This document shows positions 25,001-34,959 of a stretch of 64,000 bases of DNA, piece by piece. Numbering within the stretch: the first letter of the stretch is position 1; every line of letters starts with the position of its first letter. The position numbers and the translations under genes were made by a program. The notes under the pieces were generated by a model that worked only from the letters and a program-made list of their open reading frames with translations, was not told the origin of the DNA and ran no database searches. The DNA lies in contig CM046454.1 in assembly GCA_025506515.1 (NCBI GenBank), forward strand, positions 29,027,539 to 29,091,538, in the 5' to 3' direction. The stretch is from Flaveria trinervia (taxonomy: Eukaryota; Streptophyta; Magnoliopsida; Asterales; Asteraceae).

Positions 25001-25847
25001 CTTAAAGCAACTTGAGCTTGAGTTAGTCAAAGAAAGAAAAACAACCAAAAGGAAGCTAAGGGAAGAAGCTGCAAAGTCAAGAACCATCATTCAAAAGAAT
25101 GCAAAGAAGTCTGCTGACAGACAAAGAATGATGAGCTTCTTGAAGTCATATGGATTCTCCGGAAGGAGACTTGGTCCCATGTCTCTATCTACAATGGATG
25201 AGCATATAAGGGTAATCAAGCAGAAGATTAAAAGTGGTGAACTCATTGACTTGCACTCTCTTCCAAGTCAAGTCCCACCTGAAGTGGAGGTCAAGTTTGA
25301 ACAACCAGAGACACCTGAACCAGAACCTCCAGCTGAGCCTCAGCAAACTTCATCTTCTGATCCAAGACAGGGTCAACTCCCTCTTCTTCTGAACCTATGA
25401 GGGAGGAACACCCAACTGAGAAAGACACTGATGATCAACATGGTGCTGCAGACCAGTCTTCTCAGTTAAAGACATTAAAGAGGAAGAAGAAAATGGCCTC
25501 TAAACCAAAGACTAAAAAGAAGAAGTCAAAGTCATCTACCTCTACACCCCAGGCTGAATCAGATCAACCTGAGGAAGTGCATGATGAGGCAGCCCAATCA
25601 ACTCCTATACAAGTGGCTCCTCTAGCAACCGAGACACCCATCTTATCCTGGACTTACTCTACCAATCCAGAAAGATGGAATGTTATCAGAGATCAAGGTG
25701 TTGAAAATGTCTACTCATGGCAAGACATAATCAACTTACCTCTGCATGATCTCTTTGAAATGAGAAGATACTATGAGAGTCTTGATGATCCTGACCATCA
25801 AATGAAGAAGGGATGGTCTTGATTATTCTGAAGACTACAAACATTTA
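22036..25847 (+). pseudogene. Third (env-like) ORF of element P
   Basis: It starts at the ATG at 22036 (MADLTHRNDPHF). The N-terminal domain is in frame to about 22435, where loss of one base relative to A shifts it; the apparent protein end to 22545 is out of frame. Then come MFPRYVQ (about 22640), a Pro/Ser/Thr linker (22850-23260), a coiled coil (23551-23700), an IIRWRYDD module (about 24003-24030) and an acidic region (24260-24560). A charged coiled coil with YGFSGRRLGPM follows (about 25150-25180), then a Lys-rich stretch (25480-25530) and a second module, ILSWTYS...VIRDQG (25640-25800). At least six frame changes. Function unknown; no membrane segment. Confidence 0.82.
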
Positions 25848-25878
25848 AAGATCTTCTAAGTGTTTTGGTAGCATCAGC

Positions 25879-25887
25879 CTAGGGGTT
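25879..25887 (+). promoter_or_regulatory. Polypurine tract of element P (short)
   Basis: CTAGGGGTT directly precedes the 3' LTR start TGTAAGG. It is shorter than the CCTAGGGGGAGTT of element B, lacking the GGGAG end, yet the element has two good LTRs. Confidence 0.7.
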
Positions 25888-26679
25888 TGTAAGGATTCCT
25901 GAAGTCTGATGCAACCCAAAACTGCCTAAGTGTTTCAGCAACATGCACTAAGTACTGAAGTGAAGAATGCTTCGGAAGAATTACACAAAGCATTAGAAAA
26001 TACTCTAAGTGTAATATCTTCCGAAGCCAAGACCAATATCTTCCGAAGCCTAACATGAAGTCTTCCGAAGCTTGAAGAGACAAAGTCTTCCGAAGCTTCA
26101 ACCTATGAAGACAGATTTCTTCCGAAGACTTTTAGTACACATGCTTTATCTGATGTACTGTTCCATAAAGCACCTTTTCCGCTGCGTCTCTGATAAGTCA
26201 CCAACTTACAAGAGTTGGTGAAAAGGTCCATGCTTTTGGTAACTGTACATTGAGGTCTTGTGTCTGAAACTTTCTACTTTATGTACTTTATCCTTTTTGT
26301 AATGTATAAGGATGTGAGCTATGGCATGTCATAGTCACAAGGTCAAAAGGCAGATATGCCTTTTGATCCTACAATTGATTTTGTTAGTGTCTAGTCAATT
26401 GTATCCAGCTGGCTCTCATAGTATAGCCGGCTGTAGGTTGTAGTATAAGTATTCCAAGTTCTTGTATCTTTCGATAATGCTTTGTAACACTTGTAAAAGA
26501 ACTTGAGAAAGCAATATACTGCTACCTTGAAAACTATACTCTCTTGTTCTGTCTCTTGCTTTACTTGTGTTCTCTGCATCACCTTTGGTTACCCAGTTCA
26601 CTGTTTGATTAACGTTTAGTTAATCTCCTCATTGTGTTGTTGTGTTGTAATTGTGTTCAAGCCCTTGAACGATCCTGCA
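25888..26679 (+). repeat. 3' LTR of element P
   Basis: 792 bp and identical to 15461-16251 apart from one extra A. Followed by the TTCCA target duplication (26680-26684). It carries the same six CTTCSGAAG sites. Confidence 0.97.
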
Positions 26680-26684
26680 TTCCA

Positions 26685-28612
26685 TGTGCTGTCATACTTC
26701 CAGGCTATTATGTTTTGATCTACCTTACCCTTGGGAGTAGACATCCCTCTGATCAGTTCTGCAGTAGTCAGTCCTTCTTGCAGTTTCAATTGAGATGGTT
26801 CTGCAAACCATTCAGGGTACTTGTGGAGCACTAGGGCAAGTAGTTCTTGGTCTTTTTGGTTCAACAACATGTCTTTAGCTGACACTCTGCTTCTTGGTTT
26901 GGTCCTTGTCAATTCTTCTTCCAGTTTCTTGAGTTTTTCTTTCTTTTCATTGATCAATTGAAGAGTTACAACTCTTAAAGAATTTGTCTTCATGTTAGCA
27001 ATCCTTCTTCTTGTGAATCCCTGACTTGAGAGATATTCCTCATTTCCTTATCAGACATATTATAAGGATCAAGAAATAATTATTCATGGATGAGGATGAT
27101 TTCTTCATTTGAGACAGTTTGTGTAGGGGACCCCTTCTTGGCAATGGTATTTCATACCCTATTGATTTCTTCAAAGATGAATCTTTATGTTTTGGAGTAT
27201 CCTTTGTCATTGTTTTCTCATATTCTGTGTCTATTGTTGGATCAAGCAACAATTTTACTTTCTCTTCCTCTTCCTTCATTCTCTCATAAGTCATTCCAAA
27301 CACTTCATCAGGATCATAGCCTTGATTGATCAAAAACATGGCTTTAATCATCAAGTCATCAGTTTGTGCTTTGGTTACCATGCCTTCCACTGCCTGTTCT
27401 GCTTTAATAGGTCTGCCCATGAGAACATCCTTTTCAACTTCATATCCACCAGCAAATTCACCTTCTTCTAGATCAATTGCACCAGCCAATTTTTTCAACT
27501 GATCTTCTGCCTGCTCATGTTCTTCCAAAAATTCAGCAATTGCTGCTAGACTTCTTGGGTCATCTTTTTGTTTCTTTGCTGGTTCTTCTTCAATTATTGG
27601 GCTCTTACCCTTGTCTTTTTCAGCTAAGTACTTCCTCTTTCGTGAGTAAGTTTGAAGTTGAGGGCTAGAGGTTTCAGTTTGTTCTTCTGGTTCAGGTACC
27701 TTTTCAGGTGTACTTGGCTCTTGATCCTTCATTTTACTTTTCTCATTCTCTTTCTGTTAAATTTCAGTTTGTTCTTTACTTTCTTTTTCATACTTTTCTT
27801 TCAGTTCTTCCTTTTGTTCTTCAGTTAATGAGATAGCAGGGACAATTTGCAGAGTTAATTCTTTTTCCAAAGGCATTGGTGATTTGGGAATAAAGACAAT
27901 AGGCTCTGACTCAGTTCTTTGGTTGTTTATGAATTCCAGAAGTCATCATCAATGCTGAATTGTTCAGATGCAAAACTATCCAGTGCACTGAAGAGTTCTT
28001 TAATTCACCTTTTTCATAGTTTGAGTAACCAGTGTTTCCAGAATACACTACCATGTCTAGACTTTGATCTTTAATCTCAGTTTGACTTTCATCACCTCCT
28101 TGTTCTTCATTCTCATCTACTAATTGGTTGTCATCAACATCAACCTTTTCTTATTCTTCTTTCTCATCATCATCATTCACTTCAGTTCTTTGGATCTTGA
28201 TCATCATTTCAAGCTCAGATATTCTTTTGTTCTGGCTCTCAATTTCCTTTTCAAGTTTTGAGATGATATCAGCTTGTTCTTCTATGATATTTTCTTGTTC
28301 CTCCATTGCAATCATTTGTATTTCAAGAGTATCTACATGTCCACTGACTTCTTCTCTTGAGTGTTTTAGTGCAGCTTTTAAATTCTCAATCTCCTTGTCT
28401 TGTTCTTTTCTTTCAGCTGCATATTTCTCTTTAAGTTCTTTCAATTCACTTTTTTTCTCATCCAATTCCAGGATTCTGTCATTGATGAATCCGGCTCTCC
28501 TGTCTAAGGTTCTTTCCATCCTTTCCACTTTGAGTAATAGCTCAGAGATTAATTCATCCTTTTCATCAGGCCTGTTGATGTTGGATTCAACATAGCTCTC
28601 TGAAGGAGCAGC
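26685..28612 (-). pseudogene. Middle part of the third ORF of element C (between G and P)
   Basis: Minus-strand coding, in pieces. A strong coiled coil with a heptad-like Glu/Lys/Leu pattern spans 28528-28151. A charged region follows (27732-27040), including a EEQTETSSPQL block, KDKGKSPIIEEEPAKKQKDD and a FGMTYERMKEEEEKVK block. Next is a SSQGFTRRRIANM stretch (about 27000-27050), matching the YGFSGRR motif of A/B/P. The last piece (26993-26685) ends in IIAWKYDSTWN, cut by the insertion of P. Frames change at about 28140, 27730 and 27010. Function unknown. Confidence 0.75.
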
Positions 28613-29318
28613 TGTTAGGACCTGGTATTTGACTGAAATACCTAGATATCACGTGTATACCAGATCAAATAGTGCGGAATCCTATTTGATTGGCGATCCA
28701 ATCAGTGAGAACACACGAAGAATCAATCAAGGATTGAAACTAACGTTAGAAATCGATAAGGAATCGATCTACTGTGTTCTATGAACTTGGAGAACGATTT
28801 GGAAGGTTTCTGGACGGCTAGGGTTCGTCTGGAATCGTACTTGATGGAGCGTCCCCTTTTTCACGAATTGAGTTGTATTTATAGTTGGCACTATTCAATC
28901 GTGCGACTGAACCATTAGTTTGGTTAGTCGTGCGATTGAACCATGCGGTTGGTTCATTCGTGCGACTGAGTGTTCAGTCGTGCGACTGAGCCAATCTTAT
29001 GTTACAGTCGTACGACTGATCCAGTCTCCTGGTTCAGTCGTGCGACTGAGTCAATCATGTGAAGTTCTTCATGTGTATGGTTCATTCGCATGAGCCATTC
29101 GCATGGGAACTTCATTAAGTTAAGTTTGAATGTTTTAGTTAATTAATATAATTATATGTAATCATTCAAGTAATCATAAACCCAATCAATTCAGTCACGA
29201 CTAATTAATGAACTATTAAACATTATAACCAACAGACTATCAATATCAGTTCATTAATCATACCAAACAAGATCTATTACATCACATATCATGATTTAGG
29301 GACAAACATGTATCAACA
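28613..29318 (-). repeat. 3' LTR of element G
   Basis: 706 bp, plus-strand ends TGTTAGGACC and TATCAACA. It differs from the right LTR at roughly 14 places (about 2 percent, by eye). An array of CAGTCGTGCGACTGA-type palindromes lies at 28891-29065. A TATAAATAC box is at 28875-28883, downstream of the array in element sense. Confidence 0.95.
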
Positions 29319-29330
29319 AACTCCCCCTTG
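29319..29330 (-). promoter_or_regulatory. Polypurine tract of element G
   Basis: The minus strand reads CAAGGGGGAGTT immediately before the LTR start TGTTGATACA, as expected for the plus-strand primer. Confidence 0.85.
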
Positions 29331-29343
29331 GACCTAGATCTCT

Positions 29344-30574
29344 CTAATGTCTTGTTTTCTTCATTACCTCCTCATATTTCTTGTACTTGTCCTCTTGTGT
29401 GACTCCCGCGTGAATATCAAACGCGAAGCAAAGTCGTATAACATTTTGGAACTGGAGGGCTTGTACAATGTCTTGTGTGTCATAGAACAGTGGCCACTTG
29501 TATAATGTATAGACATCATTAGCAGACAAGTTGGTTAGCCACATTGGGTCGAATACCCTGACAGTATCCATTTTATTCCCTTTGTTCAGAACTATGACAG
29601 CTTCAGCAGTTCTCCAATCATAGTACCACCATTTGAAGTGTGGAGTGAAGTCCTGTGGCATTTTCCTAAGAGGGATTCTCGACATAGTGCGAGGAGGACT
29701 CCACTTCAACACAATCTTTGGTTTTCCAGTAATGGCATCCATCTCAGACCTTCTAATATACCTTGTAGGTTGTTGAGGTCTGAAGTTAATCCACCTGGTG
29801 TGGTACTCTTTCTTTAGGGCAGCCTCAAACCAGCCTGACATCTTTCTCGGGTCAGCATACAACAACTTCAATTTGGCCAGCTGGTTGAGCTCAAATCCTG
29901 GTAGAGTCTTTAGATCATGTGGAAATCTAAAGTACTCAATGCCCTTTTCCCTCTTAACGGCATAAACGCTAAGATCATCAAAATATGCCCATGCTATAAT
30001 CCTGCCTGACACCGTAAGATGTTTCTTGACGCTGTAGAACTTGGTGTAGGCATCCTCTTCGGTGCATCACGTTGGGCTCGGACTTCTTTAAAACATTCAG
30101 CCCACTCAGCCTTTCGAATGTATACGTCATCGTTTGAGGCTTGGGCTGTTCCTTCGGTCTTTCCTGCTTCCTGCTCCATCTTGTCTAGTACCTCAAACAT
30201 ATCACTGACTAGGGACTTACCCAGATTGGGGACCACATTACCCTCGTTGTCAGCGTACTGAGGGTACTCTTCTGCAGCAATATCTTCAACCTCAACTTCA
30301 TCAACGTCATGTAGTTTGTCGTCACTGGTTGAATCAACTGTTGGAGCATCCTTGACAATGTCATCAGGATTGAGTCTGAACATCTCTGCCATTGCTCGTT
30401 AGATAGGTTGTGAATTATTTCACCTTCTTCAGGGGTATAACTCACTGACCTTCTGACAATCCCTTGCAGATCAAGAATCATTGTGAGTTGAGACTTGACC
30501 TGTTGAAGGGGAGCAATATCAAACTCATCTCTGTGGTACTTTGGATCTGTTTGATTTACACATTTCACACTCAA
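29344..30574 (-). pseudogene. C-terminal ORF of element G (third-ORF-like, duplicated I-x-W-x-[YF]-D module)
   Basis: The longest open piece (30012-29344, 222 aa) begins MSGRIIAWAYFDD, runs through VKREKGIEYF and a LNQLAKLKLL block, and later has a second module-like stretch FKWWYYDWRTAEAVIVLNKGN. It ends in a Lys-rich tail (YKKYEEVMKKTR). Upstream and overlapping is an acidic piece (30392-29994); a frameshift near 30060 separates them, and translation in the other frame joins smoothly into the module. The Trp/Tyr/Asp spacing matches the third ORFs of A/B/P, C and E. Length and Lys end suggest the real C-terminus. It has no pol motif. Function unknown. Confidence 0.72.
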
Positions 30575-30676
30575 ATCATTAGTAATATATCAACAAAATG
30601 CATTAACTTAATATAAACATTTAGTACATGGTTTTTCAATACAGAATACAAAAGTAAATAAATACATAAACATCCA

Positions 30677-31126
30677 CTATTTACTTTTATCCTGAATGCT
30701 AGACTCTTCACGTGAAGGTGCAGAAACAGAAGCTGACTGATCCTGTCTGTTCTTTGTTCTCTTCTCTTGCCCTGGAGCTGAGACAGATTCAGCTGCTTCT
30801 CCTTCTTCAGTGTCTTCATCTGCACACCACTCTTCGGTTTTCTCTTCATCAGTATCACTGTCATCATCATCATCATCATCATCATCATCTTCATTATCTC
30901 TGTCTCCATCCCTTATCTTTAGAGGTTCCTCCTTTGATCCTTTCAATTTTAGCAAAATGGTCCTCTTAGCTTTTTCCAACTCCTCTATTTGCTTACCTGC
31001 TGCGACACTTTGAGCTTGGAGTTGGTCCATCTGAGTGTTCTGAGCAGCCAATTGCTGGGCCTGCTCCTCAATTACTCGATCCTCAGTTTGGTAGCGTTTG
31101 CTACTGTTCCAATATGATGGGTACAT
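30677..31126 (-). CDS. Coiled-coil and poly-Asp part of element G polyprotein
   Basis: A 149-aa open stretch. The first half is a Gln/Ala/Leu-rich coiled coil (EEQAQQLAAQNTQMDQLQAQ). The middle has ten consecutive Asp residues encoded by a trinucleotide repeat (plus-strand CAT/ATC run, 30860-30892), and the end is Glu/Ser/Lys-rich. It probably links gag to the downstream module as part of one polyprotein. Repeat length may vary between copies. Confidence 0.6.
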   Translation of the reverse strand: MYPSYWNSSKRYQTEDRVIEEQAQQLAAQNTQMDQLQAQSVAAGKQIEELEKAKRTILLKLKGSKEEPLKIRDGDRDNEDDDDDDDDDDSDTDEEKTEEWCADEDTEEGEAAESVSAPGQEKRTKNRQDQSASVSAPSREESSIQDKSK

Positions 31127-31254
31127 GATGACCCAGACGTGTCTGATCCAGAAGGAGAAGCATGTGAAGGACCTGACGATCTAGACACAAAAGCAGTCTG
31201 GAGGGGTGCTCCAGATGTCTTAGCTTGAGGCGTGGTGTTGTATAAAGCTGGATT

Positions 31255-31973
31255 TTATGTGTACGAGGACTTCTGAGCTCTATACTTCATCCTTAGTGCT
31301 TCTTCTCGCAACTTAAGAATGAAGTCATTTATATCCAGCTTTACAAGGATTCCATTCTGTCTCAGGTTAGACACGAATGTAGCCCACTTATCAGGCAACC
31401 CGTCTGCGAAGTTGCTTACTTTCTCTTCCATGGTAGTAGCCACTCCATGTGTATGCAATTCGCTCATCAAGTGGTAGAATCTGTCTATGACTTCGTCCAA
31501 ACTTTCATTACCAATTGATGAGAAGTTATCGAATTCCTTCTTTAACTCCTTTGCCTTGATTGCCTTCAATGATGCATTACCATCATATCTCTTCTCTAGC
31601 GCATCCCACAGTTTCTTGGACTGCTTGTTCTCTGAATACTGGTTGAATATGTCTTTGGGGATAGACTGAGTGATCAATGCATAAACTCTTTTCTCTGCAT
31701 TGTACTTTACTTTCTGTGCGTCTGTCATCCCGCTTAATGTTAGTTTAACTCCATCACTCCCACTGGTGTACTATAACCTATCTCAATGGCTTCCCACAGA
31801 TTAGGATCTACTCCATTAAGGTAGATCTCAAAACGTTGTTTCTAGTGGGGAAACTCATCTAAAGTCAAAAGCTTTGGTGGTTTATTGTGATTCCCCACCT
31901 CACTCTCAAGCAACAGCAGGTTCTGTATCCTTGAGTCCTTCCCAGCAGTAAAGGCTGACATCAGATCTTCCAT
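31255..31973 (-). pseudogene. gag: gag domain of element G
   Basis: The likely start is the ATG at 31973. The copia-type gag core is open at 31728-31255: LWDALEKRYDGN, ELKKEFDNF, SLDEVIDRFYHLMSEL, LPDKWATFVSNLRQNG. This is the same domain type as in A/B/C gag (retrotransposon capsid-like). In-frame stops near 31841 and 31771 break the N-terminal part. No zinc knuckle was found downstream, unlike the other elements. Confidence 0.85.
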
Positions 31974-31984
31974 GACAATAAACT

Positions 31985-32250
31985 TATAATCTAATCAAAC
32001 AAACTTTCACTGATGCGACTGAAGGATGCGAATGAGCTAATCGTGCGTATGAGCTCTGCGATTGGTTCAATCGTGCGAATGAACTGGGTGATTGGTTCAG
32101 TCGTGCGAATGAATCTGGTGCGTATGAGCTATGCGAACGAACGGTTCAGTCGGCCGAATGAGGGTGAGACTAGGTCCAATCGTGCGTATGAGCAATGCGA
32201 ATGGGGTCCAGTCGTGCGAATGAATCACTCGTGTGACTGAAGCTGTTGTT
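31985..32250 (-). repeat. TCGTGCGA/TCGCATGA-type repeat array in leader of element G
   Basis: About twelve half-sites or palindromes of the kind AATCGTGCGAATGA and CAGTCGTGCGAATGA lie between the PBS and gag (for example near 32023, 32040, 32068, 32099, 32145, 32178, 32211, 32228). The same motif class fills the LTR arrays (28891-29065, 32752-32925). Confidence 0.82.
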
Positions 32251-32454
32251 TTGCGAAAATTTCTAGGTTTGACGGGTTTCAGCCGTAAAAATTCGAAATT
32301 TCACAAGTTCTAATCGCCTAAGTCCGTAGAAACCAAACGTCGATGAGTAGGACACTTCCAAGATCACTTTTGATGCTAAAGATTGCGTTTTTAGTGTAAA
32401 AACACAAACTTTTATGCAATCTTGATTGAATCAACACGTAATCAAGAGCCAATA

Positions 32455-32466
32455 GCTCTGATACCA
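32455..32466 (-). promoter_or_regulatory. Primer binding site of element G
   Basis: The minus strand reads TGGTATCAGAGC two bases after the 5' LTR end, complementary to initiator Met tRNA. It fixes the orientation of the element. Confidence 0.93.
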
Positions 32467-32468
32467 CT

Positions 32469-33178
32469 TGTTAGGACCTGGTATTTGACTGAAATACCTA
32501 GAGATCACGTGTATACCAGATCAAATAGTGCGGAATCCTATTTGATTGGCGATCCAATCAGTGAGAACACACGAAGAATCAATCAAGGATTGAAACTAAC
32601 GTTAGAAATCAATAAGGAATCGATCTACTGTGTTCTATGAACTTGGAGAACGATTTGGAAGGTTTCTGGACGACTAGGGTTCGTCTGGAATCGTACTTGA
32701 TCGAGCGTCCCTGTTTTTCACGAATTGAGTTGTATTTATAGGTTGGCACTATTCAATCGTGCGACTGAACCATTAGTTTGGTTCAGTCGTGCGATTGAAC
32801 CATGCGGTTGGTTCATTCGTGCGACTGAGTGTTCAGTCGTGCGACTGAGCCAATCTTATGTTACAGTCGTATGACTGATCCAGTCTCCTGGTTCAGTCGT
32901 GCGACTGAGTCAATCGTGTGAAGTTCTTCATGTGTATGGTTCATTCGCATGAGCCATTCGCATGGGAACTTCATTAAGTTAAGTTTGAATGTTTTAGTTA
33001 ATTAATATAATATTATATGTAATCATTCAAGTAATCATAAACCCAATCAATTCAGTCACGACTCATTAATGAACTATTAAACATTATAACCACAGACTAT
33101 CAATATCAATTCATTAATCATACCAAACAAGATCTATTACATCACATATCATGATCTAGGGACAAACATGTATCAACA
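32469..33178 (-). repeat. 5' LTR of element G
   Basis: 710 bp, pair of 28613-29318. The palindrome array is at 32752-32925 and TATAAATAC at 32732-32740, about 12 bp downstream of the array in element sense, suggesting an array-plus-TATA promoter. Confidence 0.95.
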
Positions 33179-33183
33179 ACAGC

Positions 33184-34372
33184 CTCAGAAGGTTCTTTCA
33201 TAGCTGTGGTTTGATCATGATGATCCTTCTCATCAAAAGATGATTTGGATGATTTAGATGCACTTGTTGATCCTTCTATTTCATCAGGATGATCATGGAT
33301 GATGGTAAAGGTTGGTAAAGAGAATAGGTGATTGGTGTGGTGATATTGGAGATTGATGATGTGGTGATATAGGTGTAGGTTGAGTGGTGTTTTGGTGGTG
33401 TTGGTTGTGGAGTTGAAAGTGATGATGGTTGTGGTAATGTTTGTAGAGATGGTTGTGGAGAAGGTTGTGGTAATGGTGTAGGTGATGGTATTGGAGATGG
33501 TATGGAGATGGTATTGGTGAATGTTGTGGTTGGTTGAGCTATTGGTTGTGGAGGTGGTTGTGCTATTGGTTGTGGAGGTGGTTAAGCTTGACCTGCTTGA
33601 TGTAATTGTTGAAGCATCCAAGGAAGAAGGGGTGAATGGCACCACTGTAAAAGTTCCTTGGGTCCTTCTTCTTGATGTACTTATAGGATCTTGCATCATA
33701 ATGAGGGATGTTAAGCACAAGTCCTTCATTAAAAATGTCATGAAATAATTCATTGATTAGACATTGAATGAATCTGGGGTACATCAGAAACTTGTATCTC
33801 AACCCTTCTTGAATGTTGGAGATTAGGCCATTGAACACATATGCAGACATATTATACCGTCTGTTGGTGCAGAGAGCACATATTGCGGAAGATGTGAGGA
33901 CTAGAATGTCATTCCATCCTGTTTTTCTTTTTAACACAATGTTGAACATATGAATTAGGAATCTCCAAGGTAGATCCACTAATCCTTTGACTATCTGTTT
34001 TGCTTCATAACTCCCTTCATAACCAATTTCAGAGAAAAATGTGGTTATTTCCTCATCATCTAATTCAAGAGGATCATCAGCATTATCATTGAATTGCAGA
34101 CATCTTCTAATAGACTCTTCTGTGATCCTCAGAGTAAGTTCATTGTTGATTCTCCCAGTTAGAGTTCTCACTCCATTATCTTCAACTACGTCAGCTGATT
34201 CCCAAAAGAACCCGATGGGATTCTCGTAGATTGTTGGTCTCACTATCATAGCATATGCTACCCTTATGGTGGATAAGAATCTTATCATATCTCTAAGACC
34301 TTCGGCTTCAGGCACATCAGGGTTTAAATAACCGCTGATGTTATGGAGCTTGCTCCATGTAAGAGTTTCCAT
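33184..34372 (-). pseudogene. N-terminal part of the third ORF of element C
   Basis: It starts at the ATG at 34372 (METLTWSKLHNISGYLN). About 200 residues are intact, with the domain also seen at 22036 and 10451: a PTIYENPIGFFWES block, ITEESIRRCLQF, GYEGSYEAKQ, a LPWRFLIHM block, and YKFLMYPRFIQCLINELFH near 33770. After a frame change a Pro-rich linker follows (33600-33360), readable as repeated PPPQPIAQ units in the true frame. The ORF is cut by G at 33183. No signal peptide or membrane segment. Function unknown. Confidence 0.8.
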
Positions 34373-34959
34373 GTAATCTGCACAAGAGACATGTGTGTTA
34401 GTTAACAGTTTTGACTTTAACTTTGATTTGATTTGTTAATGTGGCTTTGGTTTGTTACACATTTTTCTTTTCATTTTGCTCTGTTTTTTTCAGTAAACAT
34501 GATTACCAAGGTTTTCAATAGCAGTTGAATTCCTATCAATTATATGTTTATTCAGTTCGAAAATGTGTATTGCATCACATTAATGAGTTTGATTTTGGTG
34601 TTCTTCATTATTATCTGATTCATTGTTTGATTTAGGTTAACAGTCCGAGACTTAGGTCTTGGTTTCAAAATCTATTGAAGTTATACCTTATCTTTGAAAT
34701 AACTGTGGTTCTGAATCGATGACAAGAATGTTTTAAGAAGAAACACAACAAAATCTTTGAATGTTTATGATGATAATGATGATTGATGTGGTGTACTGTA
34801 GGTTTGCGCTCGTCTCACTATAAAGTCTCTCAAATTTGAAAAGTATTAAATGACCCGTTTGAATTCCTTTAAATAGTCAAATAATACAATTTGAAAAATT
34901 TTATAAGTTTACAAGCAGATACAGTCAACACTATAGCAAATGCTGAAGGTTAATTTGTT

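Larger units (their letters stand above)
15461..26679 (+). mobile_element. Element P, recent Sirevirus-like Ty1/copia lacking integrase
   Basis: 11,219 bp inserted in C's third ORF with the perfect target duplication TTCCA (15456-15460 and 26680-26684). Its LTRs (791 and 792 bp) match base for base except for one inserted A in the right copy (near 26115, against 15687). It belongs to the A/B family. Order: LTR, PBS, gag, protease remnant, linker, RT-RNase H, palindrome spacer, third ORF, PPT, LTR. The integrase core is deleted at 19260/19261 and most ORFs are frameshifted, although LTR identity marks it as the youngest insertion here. Confidence 0.97.
28613..33178 (-). mobile_element. Element G, LTR retrotransposon with gag but no pol
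   Basis: It has LTRs at 28613-29318 and 32469-33178 (TGTT...AACA), a Met-tRNA type PBS next to the right LTR and a PPT next to the left LTR. Flanks are GCAGC (28608-28612) and ACAGC (33179-33183), a 5-bp duplication with one change; removing G rejoins C's third ORF. The 3.1-kb interior carries a leader array, a copia gag domain, a coiled-coil/poly-Asp region and a C-terminal ORF related to the third ORF of Sireviruses. There is no protease, integrase or RT, so it is non-autonomous. Confidence 0.94.

Noticed and set aside
22036..25847. True viral envelope gene
   Set aside because: No signal peptide, membrane segment or Cys-rich ectodomain is visible; the protein is coiled-coil and Pro/Ser/Glu-rich. 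The term env-like is only historical.
28128..28595. Plus-strand Ser-rich ORF of 155 codons
   Set aside because: It is the antisense of the Glu/Lys coiled coil of element C's third ORF on the minus strand; Ser runs come from reversed Glu/Lys codons.
30712..30969. His-rich plus-strand ORF
   Set aside because: Shadow of the Asp-coding trinucleotide repeat of element G on the other strand.
33142..33753. Thr/Asn-rich 203-codon minus ORF as a real protein
   Set aside because: It is the wrong frame of a Pro-rich linker; another frame gives repeated PPPQPIAQ, and the end runs into the LTR of G.
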